Source of the DNA: Pseudomarimonas sp964350895 | GTDB taxonomy: Bacteria; Pseudomonadota; Gammaproteobacteria; Xanthomonadales; Xanthomonadaceae | Reading direction: 5' to 3' | Assembly (NCBI GenBank): GCA_964350895.1 | Contig: CAYGMG010000003.1 | Span: 4,472-68,471, forward strand | DNA length: 64,000 bases | In this document: piece by piece, positions 44,399 to 52,753 of the stretch | Layout of the letters: each line of letters starts with the position of its first letter | How positions within the stretch are numbered: position 1 is the first letter of the stretch | The notes under the pieces: generated by a model | Told to the model about the DNA's origin: nothing | Database searches by the model: none | Seen by the model: the letters and a program-made list of their open reading frames with translations, nothing else | Made by a program: the position numbers and the translations under genes

Positions 44399-45175
44399 AT
44401 GCGCATCTGGACCATTGCCAACCAGAAGGGCGGCGTCGGCAAGACCACCACGACCCTTGCCCTCGGCAGCCGTCTCGCGCACCGCGGGTTCCGCGTCCTG
44501 CTGCTCGATCTGGATCCGCATGCATCGATGACCCAGGCCCTGGGCCTGGCCGCCGAACCGCCGACGCCCGGCGTACTCGAACTGTTCGATGAGCCACCGC
44601 AGCCGATTACCGGCCTGCGCCGCTCGACGCCGATCGAGGGCCTCAGCCTGATCGCCGGCCAACCAGGCCTCGCCACGCTGGAGCGCCGCGCCGGGCAGCG
44701 CCCGGGGCTGGGCCGCGCCCTTGGCGTTGCTCTGGCCGATGTCGCCCACGCCTACGACTACGCCCTGCTTGACTGCCCACCTACGCTGGGGCTGCTGATG
44801 GTCAACGCACTCGCGGCGGCGGATCGCCTGGTGGTGCCGACCCAGACCGAGCCGCTTGCCCAGTTCGGTCTGCAAGGCATCGCGCGCACCGCTGCGATGG
44901 TCAGCCGATCGCGTCAGCGACCGCTGCCGGTGTCGATCCTGCCCACCCTGTTCGACCGCCGAACCCGCGTCGCTACCGACACCCTGGCAGAGATGCGCTC
45001 ACGCTTCGAAGGCGAGGTGTGCAACGACGCGGTGCCGGTGGACACCCGACTGCGCGACATCCATCATCTCCTGGGGCCCGACGGTCAGGACAATCAGGCG
45101 CGCGGCCTGCCGGCTTACTCGCGAGCGCTGGACTGGCTGCTCGCCAGCGACCACCTGGACGAGGTATCGCCATGA
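44399..45175 (+). CDS. ParA-family ATPase for chemosensory array positioning (ParC-like)
   Basis: This 258-residue ParA/MinD-type ATPase has Walker A KGGVGKTT at residues 10-17, LLLDLDPHASMTQALGL and LLDCPPTLGLLMVNALAAAD. In Vibrio and Pseudomonas the ParA homologue encoded between mot and cheW genes (ParC) guides chemotaxis arrays to the pole with ParP. The same order holds here, and a ParP-like gene follows after 67 bases. A role in chromosome partitioning is unlikely because no parB is adjacent. Confidence 0.88.
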   Translation: MRIWTIANQKGGVGKTTTTLALGSRLAHRGFRVLLLDLDPHASMTQALGLAAEPPTPGVLELFDEPPQPITGLRRSTPIEGLSLIAGQPGLATLERRAGQRPGLGRALGVALADVAHAYDYALLDCPPTLGLLMVNALAAADRLVVPTQTEPLAQFGLQGIARTAAMVSRSRQRPLPVSILPTLFDRRTRVATDTLAEMRSRFEGEVCNDAVPVDTRLRDIHHLLGPDGQDNQARGLPAYSRALDWLLASDHLDEVSP

Positions 45176-45242
45176 TGGCCAACGTTCCGTGCACACCGAC
45201 TGCTCAGCCTCAAGCGCGCAGCGATGCAGAGCGGAGATCCCC

Positions 45243-46511
45243 ATGAGTGGCCACGACCTGATCGATGCCTACCTCAGCGAGCTGATGGACGATCCCGGCA
45301 AGGGTGATCCAGCCAAGCGCAATACCGACAAGGGCAGCAGCCAGGATCCGCCACCGCCGGCGCAACCCGGCGGCGACACCAAGCATCAGGCCGAGGCCGG
45401 CGCGCCGACCGCTGGATCGCCTGCATCCGCTGCCGACCCGCTGGCAGCGTTCCGGGAGGGCAGCGCGACGATCAGCGATGACGAGTTCGAAGCCATGCTC
45501 GACACCCTGCAAGGTTGCGGCGCCGAGGATCAGGCCGTGGAACGCGCCAGCGCGGGCGACCCTGTCGGCGGCAACGCCGACCCGCTGGCACAGTTCCGCG
45601 AGGGCGACGAGGAGATCGGCGACGACGAGTTCGAGGCCATGCTCGATGCGCTGGAAGGCCGTGCGCCTGCGGCACCGACACCGCCAGCCGACACCGGCGA
45701 TCCGCTGGCCGCGTTCCGCGAGGGCGCCGAAGAGATCGGCGATGACGAATTCGAAGCCCTGCTGGATGCGCTCGAAGGACGCGCGCCGGCGGCCGCTTCC
45801 TCTGCCGCCACAGCGAGCGCGCCGGCGGCCGAAGCCGGCGATCCGCTGGCGGCATTTCGCGAGGGCGCGGAGGAGATCGGCGACGATGAGTTCGAGGCCA
45901 TGCTCGATGCCCTGCAATCCTCGGGATCAGCACCGCCCAGCCCCGACGTCGGCCAGCCCGCCGCCGCGGTGCCCGAGCACAAACCTGCGCCGACACCGAG
46001 CGCTGCGATCCAGGCCTTGCTGCCTCCCAGCGAGCCCTCGCCCGCGCATGGTGATCCCGCACCACCGCCCGACCAGCGCCGGCGGGCCGAAGACCGGATC
46101 ACTTCCTGGCTGCGCTTCAACCTCGCCCGACAGTGCTTCGCGGTCGAGGTGCTCAAGGTCCAGGAAGTGCTGCGCGTGCCGCATATCCTCCCGGTCCGCG
46201 GAACCGGCGAGGCCACGCTCGGAGTGATGAATCTGCGCGGTCAGATTGTCCCGGTGATGGACCTTGCGATCCGCTTAGGGTTTTCCCCTACCGAGCCGAA
46301 CGAGGCCAGTCGGGTGATCGTTCTGGAGGAAAACGGCGAGACGCTTGGCCTGCTGGTGGCCAGCGTCGCGGACGTACTGAATCTCTCGGATTCCCGCATG
46401 GAGCGGATCAGCGGGACACCTTCGCTGGTCGCCGCAGACGTCCTGCGCGGCATTTCCCGGCGTGATGGCCAGATCGTGATCATGCTCGATGCGAGTAGGC
46501 TGCTGACCTGA
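45243..46511 (+). CDS. parP: ParP-like protein: four acidic helix repeats plus CheW-like domain
   Basis: This 422-residue protein has three parts. Residues 1-64 are acidic and disordered, starting DLIDAYLSELMDD. Residues 65-228 hold four repeats, each DPLAxFREG followed by I[SG]DDEFEA[ML]LD. Residues from about 285 are a CheW-like/AIF domain (SWLRFNLARQCFAVEVLKVQ; GVMNLRGQIVPVMDL). In Vibrio, ParP ties arrays together by binding receptors, CheA and ParC. The repeated part is not something I know from ParP. Its helix resembles the CheY-binding helix of FliM. ATG at 45243 has GGAG at 45233-45236. Confidence 0.85.
   Translation: MSGHDLIDAYLSELMDDPGKGDPAKRNTDKGSSQDPPPPAQPGGDTKHQAEAGAPTAGSPASAADPLAAFREGSATISDDEFEAMLDTLQGCGAEDQAVERASAGDPVGGNADPLAQFREGDEEIGDDEFEAMLDALEGRAPAAPTPPADTGDPLAAFREGAEEIGDDEFEALLDALEGRAPAAASSAATASAPAAEAGDPLAAFREGAEEIGDDEFEAMLDALQSSGSAPPSPDVGQPAAAVPEHKPAPTPSAAIQALLPPSEPSPAHGDPAPPPDQRRRAEDRITSWLRFNLARQCFAVEVLKVQEVLRVPHILPVRGTGEATLGVMNLRGQIVPVMDLAIRLGFSPTEPNEASRVIVLEENGETLGLLVASVADVLNLSDSRMERISGTPSLVAADVLRGISRRDGQIVIMLDASRLLT
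45435..45926 (+). repeat. Four in-frame repeats of an acidic helix in the ParP-like gene
   Basis: Units cover residues about 65-91, 113-142, 153-182 and 200-228. Each encodes DPLA[AQ]FREG, a short acidic link, then I[SG]DDEFEA[ML]LD[AT]L. Spacers are Ala/Pro-rich linkers of varied length. The first unit is the most diverged (SATISDD). The last three are nearly identical in protein sequence. Confidence 0.9.
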
Positions 46512-46603
46512 GCTGGCGCCGAAATGTGCCACAGCACGCTTCAAACGCGGCGGCGTTTGCGCCTAAACTGGCGGGAACACGGTAAATCCGGATCAAGCTT
46601 GCC

Positions 46604-46891
46604 ATGCCACCCATCGAACTTGGCCAGGACCTCGGCATCGAACACGCCGGCGACCTTCGCGAGCAGTTGCTGCCGCACATCGAGACCGGCCGCAGTGTTG
46701 TGCTCGATGCCTCCGCGGTCGAGCGCGTGCACGGTGCCGGCATGCAGGTGCTCGCTGCTTTCTTCCGTGATCGCCAGGCCGCCGGTCGCAAGACGCGCCT
46801 CGACTCCCCATCCAACACGCTGGTTGACGCTGCCCGCGTCATGGCGCTGACTAATGACCTCGGCCTTTCCGAGCCCGGAGATCAAGAATGA
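46604..46891 (+). CDS. STAS domain protein of the second chemosensory set
   Basis: This is a 95-residue single STAS domain, related to SpoIIAA-type anti-sigma antagonists, which also occur at the head of chemosensory operons. The core is VVLDASAVERVHGAGMQVLA. In SpoIIAA the phosphorylated Ser lies in an D-S-S-G motif; here that motif reads H-G-A-G, so the Ser is missing. It therefore may act as a binding module without phospho-control. It overlaps cheY by four bases. A 7-bp inverted repeat (46542-46548 and 46553-46559) lies in the 92-base gap upstream. Confidence 0.8.
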   Translation: MPPIELGQDLGIEHAGDLREQLLPHIETGRSVVLDASAVERVHGAGMQVLAAFFRDRQAAGRKTRLDSPSNTLVDAARVMALTNDLGLSEPGDQE

Positions 46892-47256
46892 GCAATCAAC
46901 GCATCCTCGCTGTCGATGATTCCGCTTCGATGCGGCAGATGGTGGCCTTCGCGCTGACCTCCGCAGGCTTCGACGTGGTCGAAGCGGAGGACGGCGTGAT
47001 CGCGCTGGAGAAGGCCAAGCAGGAGAAGTTCAACGCCGTCGTGGCCGACGTCAACATGCCGAACATGGACGGCATCACCCTGATCCGTCATCTGCGCCAG
47101 CTACCCGACTACAAGTTCATCCCGCTGCTGATGCTGACCACCGAGGCCGGACTCGACAAGAAGCAGGAAGGCAAGGCGGCCGGCGCGACCGGCTGGCTGG
47201 TCAAGCCGTTCAACCCCGAGCAGTTGGTCGCCACCCTCCGCAAAGTGCTGGGCTGA
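46888..47256 (+). CDS. cheY: CheY-like response regulator (second set)
   Basis: This 122-residue single receiver has acidic pair D10-D11, phospho-acceptor D54 in VADVNMPNMDG, T85 in TTEAG and switch K106 in WLVKPF. It lies between the STAS gene and a CheA, so that kinase is the expected donor. Whether it reaches the motor or another output cannot be decided from sequence. It is clearly different from the CheY at 40001. Confidence 0.92.
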   Translation: MSNQRILAVDDSASMRQMVAFALTSAGFDVVEAEDGVIALEKAKQEKFNAVVADVNMPNMDGITLIRHLRQLPDYKFIPLLMLTTEAGLDKKQEGKAAGATGWLVKPFNPEQLVATLRKVLG

Positions 47257-47267
47257 GGACGTCCGGC

Positions 47268-49295
47268 ATGGACCTCTCGCGCTTTCACGCCACCTTTCTG
47301 GCAGAGAGCCGGGAAGGACTTGATGCCATGGAGGCTGGCCTGCTCGACATCGAGTCGGGGCGGGCCGACGGCGAAACCATCCACACGGTGTTTCGCGCAG
47401 CGCACTCGATCAAGGGCGGGGCGTCGACCTTCGGTTTCTCCGAGATCGCCGCGCTGACCCACGTTCTCGAGACCCTGCTCGACGAGATGCGCGGCGGCAA
47501 GCGCGCCCCGGAAACCGAATCCCTGTCCGCCCTGCTGTCCTCGGTGGATGTGCTGCGCGCCCTGCTCGATGTGGCTGATCGCGGCGGCGAGCCCGACCAC
47601 GCATCAGTCCAGGCGACCCAGCAGCGGCTGGAAGCCCTGCTCTCCGGCAAGAGCAGCGCCAGCAAGCCGGCAGCCGCCGCGGCGCCGGCAGCGTCGGCTG
47701 AGCCCAGCGGGTGGAAGGTGGTGTTCAAGCCGCATCCGTCGATCTTCATGAGCGGCAACGATCCGCTGCGGATCCTTCGCGAGCTGCAGCGGCTGGCTGA
47801 CTCGAGCAACGAGTGCCATGCAGAGCAGCTGCCCGCACTGAGCGACCTCGAACCCTTCGAGTCGCGACTGTGGTGGGAGGTCACCCTGCAGGGCGCGATC
47901 AAGAAAGCGCAGATCGAAGAAGTGTTCTCCTGGGTGGAGGACGAATGCGATCTGGAGATCAGCCCGCTCAAACCCCTGGCGGTTGCCAGCCCGCCACCCA
48001 CAGCGGCGCCGCCGCCAGCAAACAAGGCGCCGGTCGCCGCAGCACCGCAGCGGGTGAGTCCGCAGCCCTCGGAATCCGCCGCCGTGCCCACGCCCGCCGC
48101 GGGCGCCGGGGTCGGTGCGGAGAGCACGCTGCGGGTGCAGGTGTCCAAGGTCGATGCATTGATCAACCTGGTTGGCGAACTGGTCATCACCCAGGCCATG
48201 CTCAAGCAGGCCGGCAGCGAGCTCGAACCTGCCCACCACGAGCGCCTGCTCGCCGGACTGGTGCAGCTCGAGCGCAATACCCGCGACCTGCAGGAGGCGG
48301 TGATCGGCATCCGCATGCTGCCGGTAGGCTCGGTGTTCTCACGCTTCCCGCGTCTGGTCCGCGATCTCTCCGCGCGTCTGGACAAGCAGGTGCGGCTGAA
48401 GACCGTGGGCGAGGCGACCGAGCTCGACAAGGGCGTGATCGAGAAGATCGCCGACCCCCTGGTGCATCTGGTGCGCAATTCGATCGACCATGGTCTTGAG
48501 ACCACCGACGAACGCCGCGCCGCCGGCAAGCCCGAGGCCGGCAACATCACCCTTGCGGCCTCCCATCAAGGCGGCCACATCGTCATCGAAGTAGCTGATG
48601 ACGGCCGCGGCCTCAACCGCGAGAAGATTCTCAGCAAGGCGCTCGAACGCGGCCTGTCGGTACCCGACAACCCGACGGACTCGCAGGTATGGGAACTGAT
48701 CTTCGCCCCCGGATTCAGCACCGCCGACCAGGTGACCGATCTCTCCGGTCGTGGTGTCGGCATGGATGTGGTGCGCAAGAACATCCTCGCTCTCGGCGGT
48801 GAGGTCGGCATCGAAAGTCATCTCGGCAAGGGCACGCGGATCACCGTGCGCCTGCCGCTGACCCTCGCCATCCTTGACGGCATGCTGGTCCAGGTCGGTG
48901 GCGAGACCTTCGTCCTGCCGCTCGGATTCGTGATCGAGGCGCTGCAGCCGCAGGCAGTGAACGTGCGCACGGTGCAGGCCGATGGCCGCGTGCTCAAGGT
49001 TCGCGGCGACTATCTGCCCCTGTTCAGCGTGGCCAAGCTGTACAAGATCCAGGAGCAGGCCGCCAACGACCCGATGGTGGTCGTGGTGGAAAGCGACGGC
49101 AAGCGACTCGCGCTTGAAGTCGACGCACTGCTCGGCCAGCAGCAGGTCGTAGTCAAGAACCTCGAAGCCAACTACCGCCGCATACCCGGGATATCCGGGG
49201 CGACCATCCTTGGCGATGGCCGGGTGGCGCTGATCGTCGACGTCGGCGGCCTCGCCCGGGGAGTCAGCACCCAGACCCAGGCCGCCAACGCCTGA
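47268..49295 (+). CDS. cheA: Chemotaxis histidine kinase CheA (second set, full length)
   Basis: This 675-residue CheA has all five domains. P1 has His46 in AAHSIKGGASTFGF. A P2-like region (about 144-235) has WKVVFKPHPSIFMSGNDPLR and IEEVFSWVEDECDLEI. P3 has INLVGELVITQAMLKQAG. P4 has RNSIDHGLETTDERRA, DDGRGLNREK and GRGVGMDVV. P5 has LTLAILDGMLVQVGGETFVL. It differs from the short CheA at 40999, so the two kinases serve separate receptor sets. Confidence 0.95.
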   Translation: MDLSRFHATFLAESREGLDAMEAGLLDIESGRADGETIHTVFRAAHSIKGGASTFGFSEIAALTHVLETLLDEMRGGKRAPETESLSALLSSVDVLRALLDVADRGGEPDHASVQATQQRLEALLSGKSSASKPAAAAAPAASAEPSGWKVVFKPHPSIFMSGNDPLRILRELQRLADSSNECHAEQLPALSDLEPFESRLWWEVTLQGAIKKAQIEEVFSWVEDECDLEISPLKPLAVASPPPTAAPPPANKAPVAAAPQRVSPQPSESAAVPTPAAGAGVGAESTLRVQVSKVDALINLVGELVITQAMLKQAGSELEPAHHERLLAGLVQLERNTRDLQEAVIGIRMLPVGSVFSRFPRLVRDLSARLDKQVRLKTVGEATELDKGVIEKIADPLVHLVRNSIDHGLETTDERRAAGKPEAGNITLAASHQGGHIVIEVADDGRGLNREKILSKALERGLSVPDNPTDSQVWELIFAPGFSTADQVTDLSGRGVGMDVVRKNILALGGEVGIESHLGKGTRITVRLPLTLAILDGMLVQVGGETFVLPLGFVIEALQPQAVNVRTVQADGRVLKVRGDYLPLFSVAKLYKIQEQAANDPMVVVVESDGKRLALEVDALLGQQQVVVKNLEANYRRIPGISGATILGDGRVALIVDVGGLARGVSTQTQAANA

Positions 49296-49300
49296 TCCGC

Positions 49301-49330
49301 GACATCCGGCCGCGGTCCGGGTCGGATGTC
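49301..49330 (+). terminator. Possible hairpin between cheA and the receptor gene
   Basis: GACATCCG at 49301-49308 and CGGATGTC at 49323-49330 are perfect inverted repeats around a GC-rich 14-base loop, six bases after the cheA stop. No T-run follows, so it may lower rather than stop read-through. Confidence 0.35.
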
Positions 49331-49395
49331 GTTACAACTAGAGATGCCGGCGCGGCAGCGCAAGGCATGCCGGAACCGCAAGCAGGGAGGAGTCC

Positions 49396-51609
49396 ATGCA
49401 ATTCAGGAACAGGCTTTGGCAGCTCAGCGGTGCTGGCATTGGCGGAATCGTTCTGATGGGACTGGTCGGCTGGTGGGGCCAGGGCCAGCTGTCGGCGGCG
49501 GCCGAACGGCTTGCGGCGGCCGCAACCGCGTCCGCGGTGCACCAGAAGTCGGTGGTCTTCCATGCCTCGCTGCGCGCCGATGCACTGGAGTCCATGGTGG
49601 CCTCCTTCCTCGCCGATCCTTCCACCGGTATCCGTCTCGAAGAACAGATAAAGATCAATGCCGCCGGGCTGAAGGCCAGCTTGCAGGAGACCGCACAGCT
49701 GCCGCTGCCGGATGAACTCAAGGCCGAGATCACTGCGCTGGATGGCCCGGTCGACAACTACATCCAGCAGGCCAATGACATCTTCCAGATCGCCACCCAG
49801 GAAGATCCCTACTCGGCAAGCAGCATCACTCCGGTGTTCGCCAATGCCTTCGCCGAGGTCGACGCCGGCCTGCGCTCGCTGAGCGAGAAGATAGAAGCCG
49901 CGCAGGCCGCCGAGGTACAGCACATCGACGACCTCCGCGGCCGGGTCGGGCTGCTGCAGCTGATCGGCCTGCTGGTCGCCACCGTGGCCATGGTGCTGCT
50001 CGCCCTGTCGATCATCCGCCAGGTGATGCGCCAACTCGGCGGCGAGCCCGGCTACGCGGCCGAAGTGGTGCGCCGGATCAGCGCCGGCGAGTTCGACCGC
50101 GAGGTCACCGTCCGCGGCCACCAGAAATCTCTGCTCGGCGACATGCGCCAGCTCAAGCAGCAGCTGGCCGACTTCATCCAGGCACAGGTCGAGCTCGGCA
50201 AGCGCTTTTCCGCTGGCGATACCGATGCCCGGCTGGACCCCTCGACCCTGCATGGCGGCTATCAGGAGATGGCGACCGCGGTCAATGCGCTGGCCGACGA
50301 CCTGCTCGGAACTCAGTCCAAGGTGCTCGAGACGGTTCGCGAATACGCCCGCGGCAACTTCAGCGCGCAGATGGATCGCCTGCCCGGCAAGCAGGCGCGG
50401 ATCAGCGAGGCGATGGACGAGGTCCGCACCCGCCTGAGCGAGATCAAGGACGACATCCTGCGCCTGTCCGAGGCTGCCGGCCGCGGCGACTTCAGCGCGC
50501 GCGGGGATGCCAGCCGCTTCGAGTTCGACTTCCGCGAGATGATCGCTGGACTCAACCGGCTAATGGAGCAGGCGGATGCCGGGCTCAGCGACGTCGGCGA
50601 GCTGCTTGAGGCCCTGGCCCGCGGCGACCTGTCGAGCTCGGTCGAGCAGGAGTACGAAGGCGCGTTCGGCGAGCTTGCCGGCAACGCCAACACGACGGTT
50701 GAGCAACTGCGCGGCATCATCGGCCGGATCAAGGACGCCACCGAGCAGATCCAGACCGCCGCGGCGGAAATTGCCGCCGGCAATGCCGACCTGTCCGAGC
50801 GCACCGAGCAGCAGGCCGCCAACCTGGAAGAAACCGCTTCCTCGATGGAAGAGCTCACCTCCACGGTCAAGCAGAACGCGGAAAACTCGCGCCAGGCAAG
50901 GCAGCTGGCAGTGGGCGCGGCCGAAGTCGCCGCCCGTGGCGGCGAAGTGGTCGGCAAGGTGGTGACGACGATGGATGGCATCACGGCTTCGTCGAAGAAG
51001 ATCGGCGACATCATCGGAGTCATCGACGGCATCGCCTTCCAGACCAATATCCTCGCCCTGAACGCAGCGGTCGAAGCGGCCCGCGCTGGCGAGCAGGGCC
51101 GCGGATTCGCGGTGGTCGCAAGCGAGGTGCGCTCGCTGGCCCAGCGCTCGGCCGACGCTGCCAAGGAGATCAAGACCCTGATCGCCGAGTCGGTGAAGAC
51201 GGTAGAAACCGGCGCCCAGCTGGTCGACGCCGCCGGCAAGACCATGTCCGAGATCGTCACCTCGGTTCAGCGGGTCACCGACATCATGAGCGAGATCGCG
51301 TCGGCCAGCGACGAGCAGTCCGCGGGCATTGAAGTGGTCAACCAGACCGTCGCGCAGATGGACGAGTCCACCCAGCAGAATGCCGCCCTGGTCGAGGAGG
51401 CCTCGGCCGCGGCGCGCGCGCTGGAAGATCAGGCCGAGAGCCTGGCCGATGCGGTTTCGGTATTCCGCCTGCTGGGCGAACACGCGGCCGGGCCCGACGC
51501 CGATGCCGCCGGCGACGACGATGCGTTCGATCCAGCCGATGATGATTCGCTGCAGGACGACGACGCTGATGATGAGGACGCCTACGCGCGGCCGGACAGG
51601 GAGGATTGA
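49396..51609 (+). CDS. Methyl-accepting chemotaxis protein with acidic C-terminal tail
   Basis: This 737-residue receptor has a membrane segment near 12-28 and another near 193-215, with a helical periplasmic domain of about 160 residues between them. Several HAMP-like units follow (about 215-430), then the signalling domain with hairpin tip IAFQTNILALNAAVEAARAG near 546. The last 40 residues are very rich in Asp (DDDAFDPADDDSLQDDDADD), with no CheR-binding pentapeptide. Its signalling domain closely matches the receptor at 53369. cheW follows directly. The ligand is unknown. Confidence 0.93.
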   Translation: MQFRNRLWQLSGAGIGGIVLMGLVGWWGQGQLSAAAERLAAAATASAVHQKSVVFHASLRADALESMVASFLADPSTGIRLEEQIKINAAGLKASLQETAQLPLPDELKAEITALDGPVDNYIQQANDIFQIATQEDPYSASSITPVFANAFAEVDAGLRSLSEKIEAAQAAEVQHIDDLRGRVGLLQLIGLLVATVAMVLLALSIIRQVMRQLGGEPGYAAEVVRRISAGEFDREVTVRGHQKSLLGDMRQLKQQLADFIQAQVELGKRFSAGDTDARLDPSTLHGGYQEMATAVNALADDLLGTQSKVLETVREYARGNFSAQMDRLPGKQARISEAMDEVRTRLSEIKDDILRLSEAAGRGDFSARGDASRFEFDFREMIAGLNRLMEQADAGLSDVGELLEALARGDLSSSVEQEYEGAFGELAGNANTTVEQLRGIIGRIKDATEQIQTAAAEIAAGNADLSERTEQQAANLEETASSMEELTSTVKQNAENSRQARQLAVGAAEVAARGGEVVGKVVTTMDGITASSKKIGDIIGVIDGIAFQTNILALNAAVEAARAGEQGRGFAVVASEVRSLAQRSADAAKEIKTLIAESVKTVETGAQLVDAAGKTMSEIVTSVQRVTDIMSEIASASDEQSAGIEVVNQTVAQMDESTQQNAALVEEASAAARALEDQAESLADAVSVFRLLGEHAAGPDADAAGDDDAFDPADDDSLQDDDADDEDAYARPDRED

Positions 51610-51635
51610 ATTCGGATGCCACAGGAGCCCAGACC

Positions 51636-52151
51636 ATGAGCACCCAACTTGCCCCGGCGCAAGGCGCACCGCCCGTCGCCACAGGGCATGCCGGGAACAT
51701 TGCGCTGCAGGAGTACCTGACCTTCACTCTGGGCGAGGAGGAGTACGGCGTTGACATCCTCAAGGTGCAGGAAATCCGCGGCTACGACTCGGTCACCCGG
51801 CTTCCGGACGCGCCTGCCTGGATCAAGGGTGTGGTCAACCTGCGTGGCACCATCGTCCCGGTGGTCGACCTGCGCATCCGTTTCCGCCTGGGCAAGCCGG
51901 TCTACGACCAGTTCACGGTCATGATCATCCTCACCGTGGCCAACCGGATCATCGGTATGGTGGTCGACGCGGTGTCCGACGTCACCCAGCTCGATCCCGA
52001 TCAGGTGCGCCCTGCCCCGGAACTGGGCAGCGGCATCGACTCGCGCTACATCTCGGGGATGGGTACCGTCGAGCAACGCATGCTGATCCTGCTCGACATC
52101 GAGCGACTCATGCTCAGCCCCGAAATGGCCCTGATTGACCAGGAGGACTGA
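51636..52151 (+). CDS. cheW: Chemotaxis coupling protein CheW (copy 1)
   Basis: This 171-residue CheW couples receptors to CheA. It has YLTFTLGEEEYGVDILKVQE, then IKGVVNLRGTIVPVVDLRIR and VSDVTQLDPDQVRPAPELG. ATG at 51636 has AGGAG at 51623-51627, preferred over an in-frame TTG at 51606 that overlaps the receptor gene. It closely resembles the CheW at 55778, and each follows a receptor gene. Confidence 0.95.
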   Translation: MSTQLAPAQGAPPVATGHAGNIALQEYLTFTLGEEEYGVDILKVQEIRGYDSVTRLPDAPAWIKGVVNLRGTIVPVVDLRIRFRLGKPVYDQFTVMIILTVANRIIGMVVDAVSDVTQLDPDQVRPAPELGSGIDSRYISGMGTVEQRMLILLDIERLMLSPEMALIDQED

Positions 52152-52259
52152 TCCGCCCATGTCCGCCAGATTCCCCCTTTTGCCCCGCGTCCCGCGTCCC
52201 CGCCTGGGCGGCCAGCCCGGACAATTGCAACCGCGATCACAGCACGGCCGCCTCGCGGT

Positions 52260-52287
52260 TTGCAGTGACGCGGCAAGCCTGAATAAT
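52260..52287 (+). promoter_or_regulatory. Possible sigma-70 promoter of the OB-fold pair
   Basis: TTGCAG at 52260-52265 and AATAAT at 52282-52287 with a 16-base spacer match the housekeeping consensus at four and five of six positions. It lies in a 222-base gap between cheW and the first OB-fold gene, so that gene may have its own transcript. Confidence 0.4.
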
Positions 52288-52373
52288 GGTGCCAGGCGAT
52301 CCGCACGGCTGCGCTCTGCGTGCGCTCGACATCCATCCGCCATTGCACCGCCCTCGTTGGCAAGGAGCTAGAA

Positions 52374-52742
52374 ATGAAATCCATGATCCCGATTTGCACC
52401 CTGCTCATGCTGGTCGCCGGATCCGTCGCCGCCCAAGGTCCGACCATCGGCGCAGACAATGCGCAGAGCTTTATCGGCAAGGATGCGACCGTCTGCGGCA
52501 AGGTCGAAAGCGCTCGCTACAACGAGAACTCCGACGGCCAGCCGACCTTCCTCTACATGGGCGGCAAGTTTCCCGCGCACAAGTTCGGCATCCGCATCAA
52601 TGGCGATCTCCGCGACCAGTTCTCGCCGCCGCCGGAGCAGAACGAAGGCAAGATGGTCTGCGCCTCCGGCCGCGTCGGCCGCGCGCCGGGCAATCGCGCC
52701 GAGATGGTGATCAGCGGCCCCGCCGACATGACCGTGATGTGA
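52374..52742 (+). CDS. Secreted OB-fold-like small protein 1
   Basis: I do not recognise a named family. The 122-residue precursor has a Sec signal peptide (MIPICTLLMLVAGSVAAQ, cleavage near residue 20). A small domain follows, with the strand pattern ATVCGKVES, GQPTFLYMGGKFPAHKFGIR and GKMVCASGRVG. This resembles periplasmic OB-fold domains. Two Cys residues could form a disulfide. ATG at 52374 has AAGGAG at 52362-52367. The next gene is a close paralogue. Position between two receptor-cheW units suggests an accessory role, which is inference only. Confidence 0.7.
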   Translation: MKSMIPICTLLMLVAGSVAAQGPTIGADNAQSFIGKDATVCGKVESARYNENSDGQPTFLYMGGKFPAHKFGIRINGDLRDQFSPPPEQNEGKMVCASGRVGRAPGNRAEMVISGPADMTVM

Positions 52743-52753
52743 TCGAGAACGCC

